Below, piece by piece: positions 8,891 through 16,235 of a stretch of 64,000 nucleotides of DNA. The DNA lies in contig NZ_CP022529.1 in assembly GCF_002237595.1 (NCBI RefSeq), forward strand, positions 1,674,001 to 1,738,000. Reading direction: 5' to 3'. The position numbers were made by a program, and so were the translations under genes. The notes under the pieces are model-generated. The model had not been told where the DNA came from and ran no database searches. It was given only the letters and a program-made list of their open reading frames with translations. How positions within the stretch are numbered: the stretch's first letter is position 1; the number at the start of each line of letters is the position of its first letter. Source of the stretch: Labrenzia sp. VG12. GTDB lineage: Bacteria > Pseudomonadota > Alphaproteobacteria > Rhizobiales > Stappiaceae.

Positions 8891-9235
8891 ATGAGCAAAT
8901 CAGATTATGGGCTTTTATTCCCAAAGGCCGACGCGACCTGCCAGTCCTATTGCAAACGGTTGGAAGACGACGGCCATGCTGAATTGTTCATTCGCAAAGC
9001 ACTGCGGGTTCACTGGAGCATGGCACTCAGCGAGTTCGGTGCCTTCTTTGAGGATTTTCCGGAAGCAAGAATGCGAGAGGTAGCGGCGCTTTACGAAAAA
9101 AAGCACCCCAACCGGACCGATCACTCATTCGCTCTCAGCCTAAGCAAAAATCTTGGAATTTCACAGAGCCAGGCAAGTGACTGGATTGGACGGTTTCACA
9201 AGCGCGGCAATGCCGGCCATCACTGTGACAGCTGA
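8891..9235 (+). CDS. Small protein of unknown function
   Basis: A possible 114-residue protein that I do not recognise. The C-terminal part has a helix-turn-helix-like run (NLGISQSQASDWIGRF), so a small DNA-binding protein is conceivable. The N half is charged, with several aromatic residues. No strong ribosome-binding site is seen before the ATG, and the base composition is lower in GC than the flanking genes. It sits inside the segment bracketed by the direct repeats, so acquisition by transfer is plausible. It may also be non-coding. Confidence 0.4.
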   Translation: MSKSDYGLLFPKADATCQSYCKRLEDDGHAELFIRKALRVHWSMALSEFGAFFEDFPEARMREVAALYEKKHPNRTDHSFALSLSKNLGISQSQASDWIGRFHKRGNAGHHCDS

Positions 9236-9363
9236 GGTCTTCGACCGATCATCTCGCGTTATGCCCATCGCACTTCACGGTGAAACCGTTTCACGCGCTG
9301 GAACAGGAACGGTGGTTCAACTGCTCTTTCTAGCTGACAGACACCTCATTGAGATTGGATCAA

Positions 9364-9618
9364 ATGGACACGAAAATTGCGTGCGTAGAAGCAACTTCGC
9401 AGTACCCTTTCCTGCTTTTCTTTTTTGGAGTGATTGCGACTGCGGCCTACATCAAGTTGAACGAAAAACTGACGTTATTCCAGGTACTGGCGGCAGTGGT
9501 TGGCCTCAGATCGATCCGCCGTAACTGGAAAATTAACCTGATGCACGCAGCAACAATTCTCGTGCCAGGCATGCTCTGGGTCTACTTGTCTGGGAATTGC
9601 CTTGAACTGCTTAAGTGA
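9364..9618 (+). CDS. Small putative membrane protein
   Basis: A possible 84-residue protein with two hydrophobic segments. The first is about residues 15-30 (FLLFFFGVIATAAYI) and the second about 60-77 (AATILVPGMLWVYL), separated by a basic stretch RSIRRNW. It is unrecognised. The ATG at 9364 was preferred to a TTG five codons upstream. The stop codon lies inside the right-hand copy of the direct repeat, so the 3' end may have been shaped by the repeat's insertion. Confidence 0.4.
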   Translation: MDTKIACVEATSQYPFLLFFFGVIATAAYIKLNEKLTLFQVLAAVVGLRSIRRNWKINLMHAATILVPGMLWVYLSGNCLELLK

Positions 9619-9697
9619 TGAGCTTTCCTGGATCCCCGCGAAAGCGGGGACCCAGGACTCTTCATCATCAACCGAATTTCCTCGAAAGGCAGTGCCC
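9601..9697. repeat. Imperfect direct repeat with hairpin, right copy
   Basis: This is the fuller copy of the repeat at 8716-8802. Its core is a hairpin of CCCCGC and GCGGGG around a GAAA loop (9634-9649), extended by partly pairing CCTGGAT and ACCCAGG. It lies directly downstream of the ATP12 gene on the minus strand and may serve that gene as a transcript 3' end. Such hairpin repeats are common dispersed elements in alphaproteobacteria. Confidence 0.65.
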
Positions 9698-9698
9698 T

Positions 9699-10472
9699 TC
9701 ACCCTTCCCTGAGAACAAGCGCGGCGGCGGCGAACTCGGTCCGCTTGTAGGCACGGATCTGGGTGGCTTCGGCGTCTTCGCCCCAACGTTCGATGTTGAA
9801 GTCCTCTTCCACGTGTGCCGCTGCCCAGACGGCATCTGCCTCCAGCCGGCCTTCCTTTAGCGCCAGCGCCAGCAAGGCCGATCCTGTCAGGCTGGTCGCC
9901 GTGTGCAAGGCGGCAAGGCGGAGCGGTGTCTCGTCGGCAATGCGGGCCCGATAAGCAGCCAGCAGCTGTTCGGATTGCGGTGCATGGATCAGGCCCTCGA
10001 TCAGAACGAACCGGCCGCCCAGCAGATCCCCGGCCCAGTCCACGACCGGGTCCCAGAGGCGCCGCTGTGTCTCCACCAGGCTTTCCGGATCGTCTGCGCG
10101 ATAGCAGAGCGCGTCATTGCCGGCAAACTTCGTGATATCGTCCGCGACTTCGTCAAACCGGACACTGACGGCATCCTGCGCCGAGTTGGCAATCCGCGTC
10201 AGCGGCATGTTTGCCGGATTGATTTCCTTTTCCTGCGCCTGCCACTCGGCGGCAACGGCAGATCCCAGCACCTGGTTCGGCAGCAGGAGCAGCGTTTTGC
10301 CTGGCGTCTTGACCGGGCGGCCATCCAGGTGAATGGCGTAGCCGCCGTCGACGGCAACATGCGCTGCGTCCTTGTAGAACCGCTTGGGCAATTCGCGCCG
10401 GGACAGTTCCCGGGCACGCTGTTCCGGATCCTTCGCCGCGTCTTCCTGCAAAACTTCAAGAAAGTCACGCAT
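9699..10472 (-). CDS. ATP12-family F1-ATPase assembly chaperone
   Basis: A 257-residue protein of the ATP12 family. In mitochondria ATP12 binds free F1 alpha subunit and protects it until the hexamer forms; the alphaproteobacterial protein is presumed to do the same in the cytoplasm. Family features are KRFYKDA, the YAIHLDGRPVKTPGK strand near residue 50, WQAQEKEINPANMPLTRIANSA, and the later DALCYRAD and RLWDPVVDWA. It overlaps the upstream HAD phosphatase gene by one base (TGATG), so the two are translationally coupled. Confidence 0.92.
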   Translation of the reverse strand: MRDFLEVLQEDAAKDPEQRARELSRRELPKRFYKDAAHVAVDGGYAIHLDGRPVKTPGKTLLLLPNQVLGSAVAAEWQAQEKEINPANMPLTRIANSAQDAVSVRFDEVADDITKFAGNDALCYRADDPESLVETQRRLWDPVVDWAGDLLGGRFVLIEGLIHAPQSEQLLAAYRARIADETPLRLAALHTATSLTGSALLALALKEGRLEADAVWAAAHVEEDFNIERWGEDAEATQIRAYKRTEFAAAALVLREG

Positions 10473-11152
10473 CAGATTGTTTCCTTGTCGAATTTCAGAA
10501 TGTCCCTCAGAGCCTCATCCAGGTCTGAGTAAGAGCTGATAATGCGGTCAGCACCATTTTCCCGAAGGCGGGAATGATCGTGATAGCCCCAGGTCACCCC
10601 AAGTGCATGCGCCCCGGCAGCCTTTGCCATGGCCATGTCAAAACCGGTGTCACCAATCATTACGGTGTGCTCAGGTGCAACAGCTGTCTCCGCCATCGCC
10701 TGGTGCACCATGTCCGGATGTGGCTTCGACGGCGAGGTGTCCGCCGTCTGGATCGTTGCAAAGCGTCCATGCAGATCATGCTTGTCGAACATGTGCCGTA
10801 CCCCGCGCATGGCTTTTCCGGTGGCAATCCCCAAGAGGATCTCGTCACGGCCATGCAGCCTGTCAACCGCCTCGCGCGCACCCGGATAAAGCGGATCCAG
10901 ATCCAGTCCCTGTTGCCGCCGGCTGACTTTGGCCTGCCGGTAAGCGGCTGCCATGGCGGGCACCTTGTCCGCCTGCTCCGGACCGACCAGATCCAGAAAG
11001 GCTTCCTCCAGCGACCGGCCGACAATGGACAAAGCCGTTTTCCTGTCCGGCATCTCCAGACCGACCGCTTCAAATCCCACCTCAAGGCCGTGCAGGATCG
11101 TGTTCTGGCTGTCTACCAGCGTGCCGTCGACATCAAACAGGATCAGATACAT
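10472..11152 (-). CDS. HAD-IA family hydrolase (phosphoglycolate phosphatase-like)
   Basis: A 226-residue cytoplasmic phosphatase. The HAD motifs are present: motif I DVDGTLVDS (residues 7-15, nucleophile Asp7, acid Asp9), motif II ATGKA, motif III lysine in SPSKPHPDM, and motif IV GDTGFDMAMA. The cap is of the small helical HAD-IA type. Gph-like or nucleotide phosphatase activity is possible and the substrate cannot be told from sequence. The start ATG follows open sequence with no clear promoter. The stop overlaps the ATP12 start. Confidence 0.88.
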   Translation of the reverse strand: MYLILFDVDGTLVDSQNTILHGLEVGFEAVGLEMPDRKTALSIVGRSLEEAFLDLVGPEQADKVPAMAAAYRQAKVSRRQQGLDLDPLYPGAREAVDRLHGRDEILLGIATGKAMRGVRHMFDKHDLHGRFATIQTADTSPSKPHPDMVHQAMAETAVAPEHTVMIGDTGFDMAMAKAAGAHALGVTWGYHDHSRLRENGADRIISSYSDLDEALRDILKFDKETI

Positions 11153-11720
11153 GAAGGACCTGGCTTTGGGGCTGTTGCGGCCCGCATGTGCAGGGTTTCG
11201 CGGGAAACGTCAAGATCTGCCTGTGAAAGTTCACCTGTTGAAACAAGGAGCGCCCTCCCCGCATATCCAAACACGCAGATCATGCTCCAACGCCAAAACG
11301 GTGACCAACAGGAAATCGGTCGCCCAAAACATCTACGGGGCAATTCTCGTCAGACGATCGTTCCAATTCACGCCTGATCCTAGTACTTTTAACAATAGGC
11401 AAAGATTACCGGCATTAACCTTCAATTAACCGCCAATCTTTGGATATCGACTATTTTGGGCAGGCGCCCGAAAATTGCCTCTTTATCTTGGGAAACGAAC
11501 ACACGATCCGGCGCTTCAGGATTGGTTAACCACGTTTCTAAACGCACTGGTTACCTTAACGGCTGATAATCATAAGCGCGGGTGGGCACGATCGTTTGGG
11601 GCAAGCTTGTCACCAAAACATACGAATTGACACACGCGGCCATGACAGGCTGCGCGACAGAATGGTTTTGTCTGAATGCTAGGGAAAAAACGGGAAACCA
11701 GCCGGCAAAAAGGTCACGCG
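11153..11720. other. Long intergenic region between the divergent HAD and DUF2778 genes
   Basis: This stretch of 568 bases has AT-rich parts (about 11380-11460 and 11520-11580). It contains a CtrA-type motif at 11415-11429 and a TTGACA at 11627-11632 that lacks a good -10. Short frames on both strands have no ribosome-binding site or recognisable product. I see no RNA gene. It must hold the promoters of both flanking genes. Confidence 0.5.
11415..11429. promoter_or_regulatory. Candidate CtrA-binding site
   Basis: TTAA-N7-TTAA matches the consensus of the cell-cycle regulator CtrA exactly (TTAA at 11415-11418 and 11426-11429), followed by C. It lies about 290 bases before the DUF2778 cell-wall gene and about 260 bases before the HAD gene. 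A single short AT motif can arise by chance, so this is suggestive only. Confidence 0.35.
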
Positions 11721-12911
11721 ATGCGCAAGGGCGACCGGACCTTCTATGCTGTGCTTGCAGGCGCAACCCTGCTCATGTCCGGCCTTGCGGCCACGGTTGT
11801 CGGGATCGGAGCAACCCTGTCTCCGACACATCTGTCGGCCGACAAGGCCCCTTCCCGCAGCCTGACACTCACGCAGATTGAAACGCCCCCCTTCAACGCC
11901 GGCTCAGAGACGCTGCAGGTGCAGGTCGCCGCAGCCGCAAGGGCGCCCCTTGCCGGCGGAGGCCTGGCGCAAGCCTCCATCGATCTCCTGGAGGTCGAGC
12001 GGCAGAAGGCGGACGCAGCCCGGCAGGCAGCCAAGTCTGCCCTGGCGGTGAAACTTGCCAGATTGAAGCTGGCGCGGTCCCTGCTTGCTGCCCAGGCTCG
12101 CACACAAGCAGAACAGCCTAATCAGTTCGCTGAGACAGAACACAATCTGCCGGCGCCGACGATAACGGTCGCGGCGCTGCAAACGGTCGGCACCGCCGCC
12201 TCGGCGACAGTTAACGTGAAAGCCGCCCCGGCAACGAACCTGGTCGCCGGCCTTTCCACATCGGTTCCGGACAAACCGGGCGCAATTGTTCCACCGCCAC
12301 CAGGTGCCAAACCGGCCGCGCCGCGCCGTGTGGCCAGCGCAGACAAGCCGCGCCGCACAGCCAAGCCGGAAGATGCGTCTCCTGTTCTGGCCTATGCCCG
12401 CCCGGGTAACCCGGAAGACGACGAAAACGGCGTTTTTGGCGGCCTCGGAAAACTGTTCAGCGGACCGAAGGGTATGCCGGGTCCCGCCAGCAAGGTCGCT
12501 GTCTACGACATCAGCGCCGCGACGGTGCATATGCCCGACGGCACCAAGCTGAAGGCACATTCCGGCATTGGTCACCGGATGGACAATCCGAAATACGCCT
12601 ATGTGAAAAATCTCGGCCCGACCCCGCCGAATATCTATCGCCTGCGCATGCGGGAACGGCGGTTCCATGGCGTTGAGGCCATCCGCATGCTGCCCCAGGA
12701 CCGGGCTGCCATGAAAGGGCGCGACGGCATGCTCGCCCACACTCCCCTGCTCCGCAATTCCAAGGGCTCTCATGGCTGCGTTGCCTTCCGCGACTACAAC
12801 AAGTTCCTGAAAGCGTTCAAGGCCGGCAAGGTCAAGACCATGATCGTTGTGCCGTCCATGGAAAAGCTGCCCACCTATCTGGCCAAGCTGAACCGGGGCG
12901 CAGGCGCCTAA
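11721..12911 (+). CDS. DUF2778 (L,D-transpeptidase-like) envelope protein
   Basis: A 396-residue protein with one N-terminal membrane segment (about 8-30, FYAVLAGATLLMSGLAATVVG) acting as signal or anchor. A helical charged stretch follows (about 85-125), then a long Ala/Pro-rich linker, then a C-terminal DUF2778 domain (about 255-375). That domain holds the catalytic signature of a His followed by SHGC (AHTPLL..SKGSHGCVAF), typical of YkuD-like L,D-transpeptidases and the Tlde1 group. Action on peptidoglycan tetrapeptides in the periplasm is expected from the family. The ATG at 11721 has AAAGG seven bases upstream; an in-frame ATG at 11676 has none. It is flanked by a possible CtrA box. Confidence 0.85.
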   Translation: MRKGDRTFYAVLAGATLLMSGLAATVVGIGATLSPTHLSADKAPSRSLTLTQIETPPFNAGSETLQVQVAAAARAPLAGGGLAQASIDLLEVERQKADAARQAAKSALAVKLARLKLARSLLAAQARTQAEQPNQFAETEHNLPAPTITVAALQTVGTAASATVNVKAAPATNLVAGLSTSVPDKPGAIVPPPPGAKPAAPRRVASADKPRRTAKPEDASPVLAYARPGNPEDDENGVFGGLGKLFSGPKGMPGPASKVAVYDISAATVHMPDGTKLKAHSGIGHRMDNPKYAYVKNLGPTPPNIYRLRMRERRFHGVEAIRMLPQDRAAMKGRDGMLAHTPLLRNSKGSHGCVAFRDYNKFLKAFKAGKVKTMIVVPSMEKLPTYLAKLNRGAGA

Positions 12912-12984
12912 TCGCCTTGCGGCGGCGGCCCGGATTGGCTATGCCCGAAAGGCACATGCCATTCCTGCCCCGCCGGAGGTCTTC

Positions 12985-13155
12985 TTGACCAAGATCCTTA
13001 TCTTTCTGCTGTTTCTGGTCGCCGCCGTTCAGGTCATCAAACCGATCGGCTGGCCGGGCCTCAAACAGCGAAAGGACGCCTGGAAGCTTGTCGCCGGGGT
13101 CGTTGGGGTGACCATAGCTTCCGTGATCCTGACCGCCCTGTTTCAGGGTCTCTGA
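12985..13155 (+). CDS. Small hydrophobic protein, TTG start
   Basis: A 56-residue peptide read from a TTG with a full GGAGGT ribosome-binding site (12976-12980 region). It begins MTKILIFLLFLVAAVQVIKP and has two hydrophobic segments (about 3-20 and 35-53) separated by a basic turn (GLKQRKDAWK). It lies between the DUF2778 gene and the P-loop gene on the same strand, 30 bases before the latter. I do not know its function. The strong Shine-Dalgarno sequence, clean two-helix pattern and operon position support it being real. It is probably an inner-membrane hairpin protein. Confidence 0.7.
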   Translation: MTKILIFLLFLVAAVQVIKPIGWPGLKQRKDAWKLVAGVVGVTIASVILTALFQGL

Positions 13156-13184
13156 GAGCCGACCAGGAGCTGGTATCCCACGCC

Positions 13185-13676
13185 ATGACCACGCCTATCC
13201 TTCACCTGTTGTGCGGCAAGGTTGCCTCCGGAAAGTCAACGCTGGCCGACAGGCTTGGCGATGCGCCCGGCACCATGGTGCTGCGCGAGGACGCCTGGCT
13301 CGCAGGTCTCTTCGGCGAGGAGATGCGCACGCTCAGGGATTTCGTGACCTATTCCAGCCGGCTCCGGCGCACCATGGCGCCTCACATCATCGCGCTGCTG
13401 GAAAACGGCACATCAGTCGTGCTCGATTTTCAGGCCAACACGATTGAGGCGAGGCTCTGGATGAAGGAACTGATCGAAAAGTCGGGATGCACGCACCGGC
13501 TCCACGTTCTCGACATTCCGGACGCGGTCTGCAAGGAGCGGCTCAGGCAGCGGAACGCTGCCGGCACACACCAGTTTTCGGTGACAGAAGACCAGTTCGA
13601 CCGGATCAGCGCCCATTTCCAGCGCCCGACGGACGACGAGGGTTTCACCCTCGAAATCCATCACATCGCGGATTAG
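13185..13676 (+). CDS. P-loop ATP-binding protein, kinase-like
   Basis: A 163-residue cytoplasmic protein with a Walker A motif (GKVASGKST, residues 11-19) and a short kinase fold. The pattern of LLCGKVASGKST, a following acidic RED and a lid-like basic segment (CKERLRQRNAAG) fits the AAA_33/zeta-toxin-like nucleotide kinase group. The substrate is unknown; antibiotic, sugar or nucleotide phosphorylation are all possible. No antitoxin partner is obvious, although the 56-residue peptide lies just upstream. It converges on rluC with 17 bases between stop codons. Confidence 0.8.
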   Translation: MTTPILHLLCGKVASGKSTLADRLGDAPGTMVLREDAWLAGLFGEEMRTLRDFVTYSSRLRRTMAPHIIALLENGTSVVLDFQANTIEARLWMKELIEKSGCTHRLHVLDIPDAVCKERLRQRNAAGTHQFSVTEDQFDRISAHFQRPTDDEGFTLEIHHIAD

Positions 13677-13693
13677 GGCTCTGACCCTATTCC

Positions 13694-14713
13694 TTACCGC
13701 TTGTTGAGCGCATCGTCCGGATCATCGACTTCCGGATCGTAGTCCGTTGCATCGAACCCGAGCAGGTTCCAGGTCTGCTGCATATGCGGCGGCAGAGGCG
13801 CGGACACATCGATCTGGCCATGACCGGAGGGATGCGGGATCACGATCCGGCGGGCGAGCAGATGCAGCCGGTTCTGAATGCCGCCCGGCAGCTCCCAGTT
13901 CTCGATGTTGAAATACTTGTCGTCGCCAATGATCGGGTGACCGATATGCGCGGCATGGGCCCTGAGCTGGTGGGTCCGGCCGGTGACAGGCTTCATCGTT
14001 ACCCAGGACAGCTTCTGTCCGGATTTCTCAAACACCGAATAAAGCGAGACGGCGTGCTGGGCATCGTCGTCGCCCTGACGCACGACCTGCATGCGTTCAT
14101 CGCCTTCATTGCGGGCCAGGAAGGTCGAGATGCGGCCCTGGAACGGCTTCGGCACGCCGGCCAGCATGGCCCAGTAGATCTTGCGCGTGTTGCGGTGACG
14201 GAACGCCTTGGTGAGTTCCTGCGCCGCCTGGCGTGTGCGCGCCACCAGAATGATGCCGGAGGTCTCCTTGTCGAGCCGGTGCACAAGGCGCGGCTTGTTG
14301 CCCTTGCGGTCGGCAAAGGCTTCCAGCATGCCGTCCAGATGACGCTTCAGGCCGGAACCGCCCTGGACTGCCAGACCTGCCGGCTTGTTCAGGACCATCA
14401 CCTGATTGTCTTCAAACAGCAGCATGTCCTCGATGGCCTTGCGGTCATCGGCAATCAGCTTAGTCGATTTCGGACGGGCGTTTTTCTTGTCATCCGCAGG
14501 CAGATCGACGCCGAGCGGCGGAATGCGGATCAACTGGCCCTTGGCGATGCGGGTGTTGGTCTCGGCACGCTTGCCATCGACGCGCACCTGACCGGTGCGC
14601 AGCAGCTTCTGCAGTCGGCCGAAGGCGAGCCCCGGATAGTGGGACTTGAACCAACGGTCGAGGCGCATGCCCGCCTCGTCGGCGGTCACTTTGATCTGTT
14701 CAATCGCGGACAT
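13694..14713 (-). CDS. rluC: Ribosomal large subunit pseudouridine synthase, RluC/RluD family
   Basis: A 339-residue enzyme that converts uridines in 23S rRNA to pseudouridine. It has an N-terminal S4 RNA-binding domain (about 12-70, RLDRWFKSHYPGLAFGRLQKLLR) and the catalytic core with motif HRLDKETSG, whose Asp is the nucleophile. The later GRTHQLRAHAAHIGHPIIGD motif is also present. RluC (U955/2504/2580) rather than RluD is suggested by the context upstream of HAD/ATP12 in related genomes. The acidic C-terminal tail (DYDPEVDDPDDALNKR) is not part of the fold. Confidence 0.9.
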   Translation of the reverse strand: MSAIEQIKVTADEAGMRLDRWFKSHYPGLAFGRLQKLLRTGQVRVDGKRAETNTRIAKGQLIRIPPLGVDLPADDKKNARPKSTKLIADDRKAIEDMLLFEDNQVMVLNKPAGLAVQGGSGLKRHLDGMLEAFADRKGNKPRLVHRLDKETSGIILVARTRQAAQELTKAFRHRNTRKIYWAMLAGVPKPFQGRISTFLARNEGDERMQVVRQGDDDAQHAVSLYSVFEKSGQKLSWVTMKPVTGRTHQLRAHAAHIGHPIIGDDKYFNIENWELPGGIQNRLHLLARRIVIPHPSGHGQIDVSAPLPPHMQQTWNLLGFDATDYDPEVDDPDDALNKR

Positions 14714-14832
14714 ATTGTTCTCAGTCTTGGCTTGCGGGCCTGTCGCCGCGCAAATCCCCGGCCACCGCGGACATGCGGGGCAAAATCATTCCGCTGCGTA
14801 TAGGCGGAATCGCTGCGGAAAGAAAGCAGTTC

Positions 14833-15216
14833 TTAGCTAGCAACGTGCCGCATGATCATGAGACCGGCGAAAACAGCCCCGATGGAGAGGAGAACAGAAG
14901 CCAGAACATAGACCAGGGCCAAATGGGTGTCGCCCCGTTCCCAAAGGACCGACGTGTCCAGGGAAAACGCCGAGAAGGTGGTGAAGCCTCCCAGGAAACC
15001 GGTGGCGAAGAAGTACCGCAAGGATTGCAGGTTTCCGGTTTCATGTTTCACCAGCCAGCCGATGAACAGGCCCATCAGCAGAGAACCGACCACGTTGACG
15101 GTGAACGTACCGACCGGAAACCCCAGGCCGAACAGCCGCACCGAAAGCAGCGACACCAGATGGCGCCCCCCTGCCCCGAGACCGCCGCCAAGCATGACCA
15201 GAAGGAGATGTTTCAA
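14833..15216 (-). CDS. crcB: Fluoride exporter CrcB/Fluc
   Basis: A 127-residue inner-membrane protein with four hydrophobic segments that dimerises into a fluoride channel. Hallmarks are GGGLGAGGRH near the N terminus, the pore motif GTFTVNVVGS and the GFLGGFTTFSAFS break in the third helix. The reading starts at a TTG (15216), which gives the usual MKHLLLVMLGG family start; an in-frame ATG seven codons later would trim conserved residues. No fluoride riboswitch fold is evident upstream, where a palindromic repeat element lies instead. It is followed after 119 bases by rluC on the same strand. Confidence 0.9.
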   Translation of the reverse strand: MKHLLLVMLGGGLGAGGRHLVSLLSVRLFGLGFPVGTFTVNVVGSLLMGLFIGWLVKHETGNLQSLRYFFATGFLGGFTTFSAFSLDTSVLWERGDTHLALVYVLASVLLSIGAVFAGLMIMRHVAS

Positions 15217-15241
15217 ACCCGCGCCCCATATCCGTTGAATT

Positions 15242-15365
15242 TGTCATCCCGGCCAAGCGCAACGCAGAGCCGGGATCCAGTATTCACTTGATTATCGAGT
15301 CGGACAACAAAAGCGTCGGGGTACCGGATCCCGGTCTTGCTGCTGCGCGTCAGACCGGGATGACA
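15242..15365. repeat. Bipartite palindromic intergenic repeat element
   Basis: The element begins TGTCATCCCGG and ends CCGGGATGACA, a perfect 11-bp terminal inverted repeat. Each half is itself a hairpin: TCCCGGC with GCCGGGA in the left half and TCCCGGTC with GACCGGGA in the right half. This is the typical layout of dispersed palindromic elements of alphaproteobacteria. It fills the gap between the crcB start and the end of the first desaturase gene, and may end the desaturase transcript. Confidence 0.75.
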
Positions 15366-15373
15366 AGAGTAGG

Positions 15374-16162
15374 CTATTCGCCCGGCGCAGCGGGCTTCTG
15401 CTCAACCGGCTGTCCCAGCTTCTCGAACACCTTGACCTGCTCGTCATATTTCGGGTCGATCGTGCCGCAGACCCGGTCCCAGAACGAGAAGAAATTGGCG
15501 AAATTGTACTTGAACCGGGAATGATGCTGGTCGTGGAAGGTGACGCAGACCATGGGCGACGGCATGCGCGACATGGGCGAGGCCCAGAACTCGAAACCCG
15601 AGTGACCGATGGTGCCGTTGAAATGATCCCACAGGCGGTGAACGATCAGCACCGGGATCGGAATCGGCAGGAAGATCACGGCCCACAGGTAATAGCTCTG
15701 CATCACGAAGGCATCGACCAGATCGTCGGAATAGGTGCTCCAGACGGTCGGGGCGACCGAGCGGTGATGTTCGGCGTGAAAGCGGTAGAGCCACTTGGTG
15801 TGCATCAGCCGATGGCCCCAGTAGAACCAGGTGTCGAAGGCAATGATGGACACCACGAACATCAGGATGGCCGACCACCAGGTCAGTTCCAGCGGTGCTA
15901 CCAGCGTCCAGCCTTTCATCGACAGGAAAATCCCGCCTGCCAGGCAGCCGGCGGTCACCGTCAACGACCAGACGCTCGCGCGGATTTCCTTCCACATGCG
16001 CTTTTCGCCGCGCCGGTTCTGCTGAATACGCCGCTCCGGGTGGCGGTTCTGGATCTGCACCAGCACCCAGCCGGTCGCAAAATACAGAAACACGTTCACG
16101 CCGTAGCAAGCCGCATAGATCGGCAAAAACTCAAGCAATACTGTCAGCGCTTGATCAAGCAT
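15374..16162 (-). CDS. Sterol desaturase/fatty acid hydroxylase family protein (paralogue 1)
   Basis: A 262-residue inner-membrane di-iron oxygenase of the fatty acid hydroxylase superfamily. The histidine clusters that bind the two irons are HRLMH, HAEHH and HDQHH, with a further conserved GHSGFE. Membrane segments lie near 10-35, 65-105 and 145-170. Such enzymes use O2 to hydroxylate or desaturate lipid substrates; here the substrate is unknown and could be a hopanoid, ornithine lipid, carotenoid or fatty acyl chain. It is the last of three tandem paralogues and ends in a Pro/Ala-rich tail. The ATG at 16162 lies 73 bases after the previous stop. Confidence 0.88.
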   Translation of the reverse strand: MLDQALTVLLEFLPIYAACYGVNVFLYFATGWVLVQIQNRHPERRIQQNRRGEKRMWKEIRASVWSLTVTAGCLAGGIFLSMKGWTLVAPLELTWWSAILMFVVSIIAFDTWFYWGHRLMHTKWLYRFHAEHHRSVAPTVWSTYSDDLVDAFVMQSYYLWAVIFLPIPIPVLIVHRLWDHFNGTIGHSGFEFWASPMSRMPSPMVCVTFHDQHHSRFKYNFANFFSFWDRVCGTIDPKYDEQVKVFEKLGQPVEQKPAAPGE

Positions 16163-16235
16163 GTCTTGTCTTACATCCAGTTGGTCGGTTGGCTGACACG
16201 GCCAAAAGCGTGCGGGCTACCCGGTTGTCTTGAGG

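Noticed and set aside
11143..11343. Short minus-strand ORF upstream of the HAD gene
   Set aside because: It has no ribosome-binding site, low-complexity W/R/C-rich composition and overlaps the HAD start.
11627..11655. TTGACA before the DUF2778 gene as a sigma-70 promoter
   Set aside because: The sequence 17 bases downstream is CTGCGC, with no -10 match.
15217..15373. Fluoride riboswitch upstream of crcB
   Set aside because: The region is occupied by a palindromic repeat element, and I cannot find the conserved pseudoknot pattern of the crcB RNA motif.
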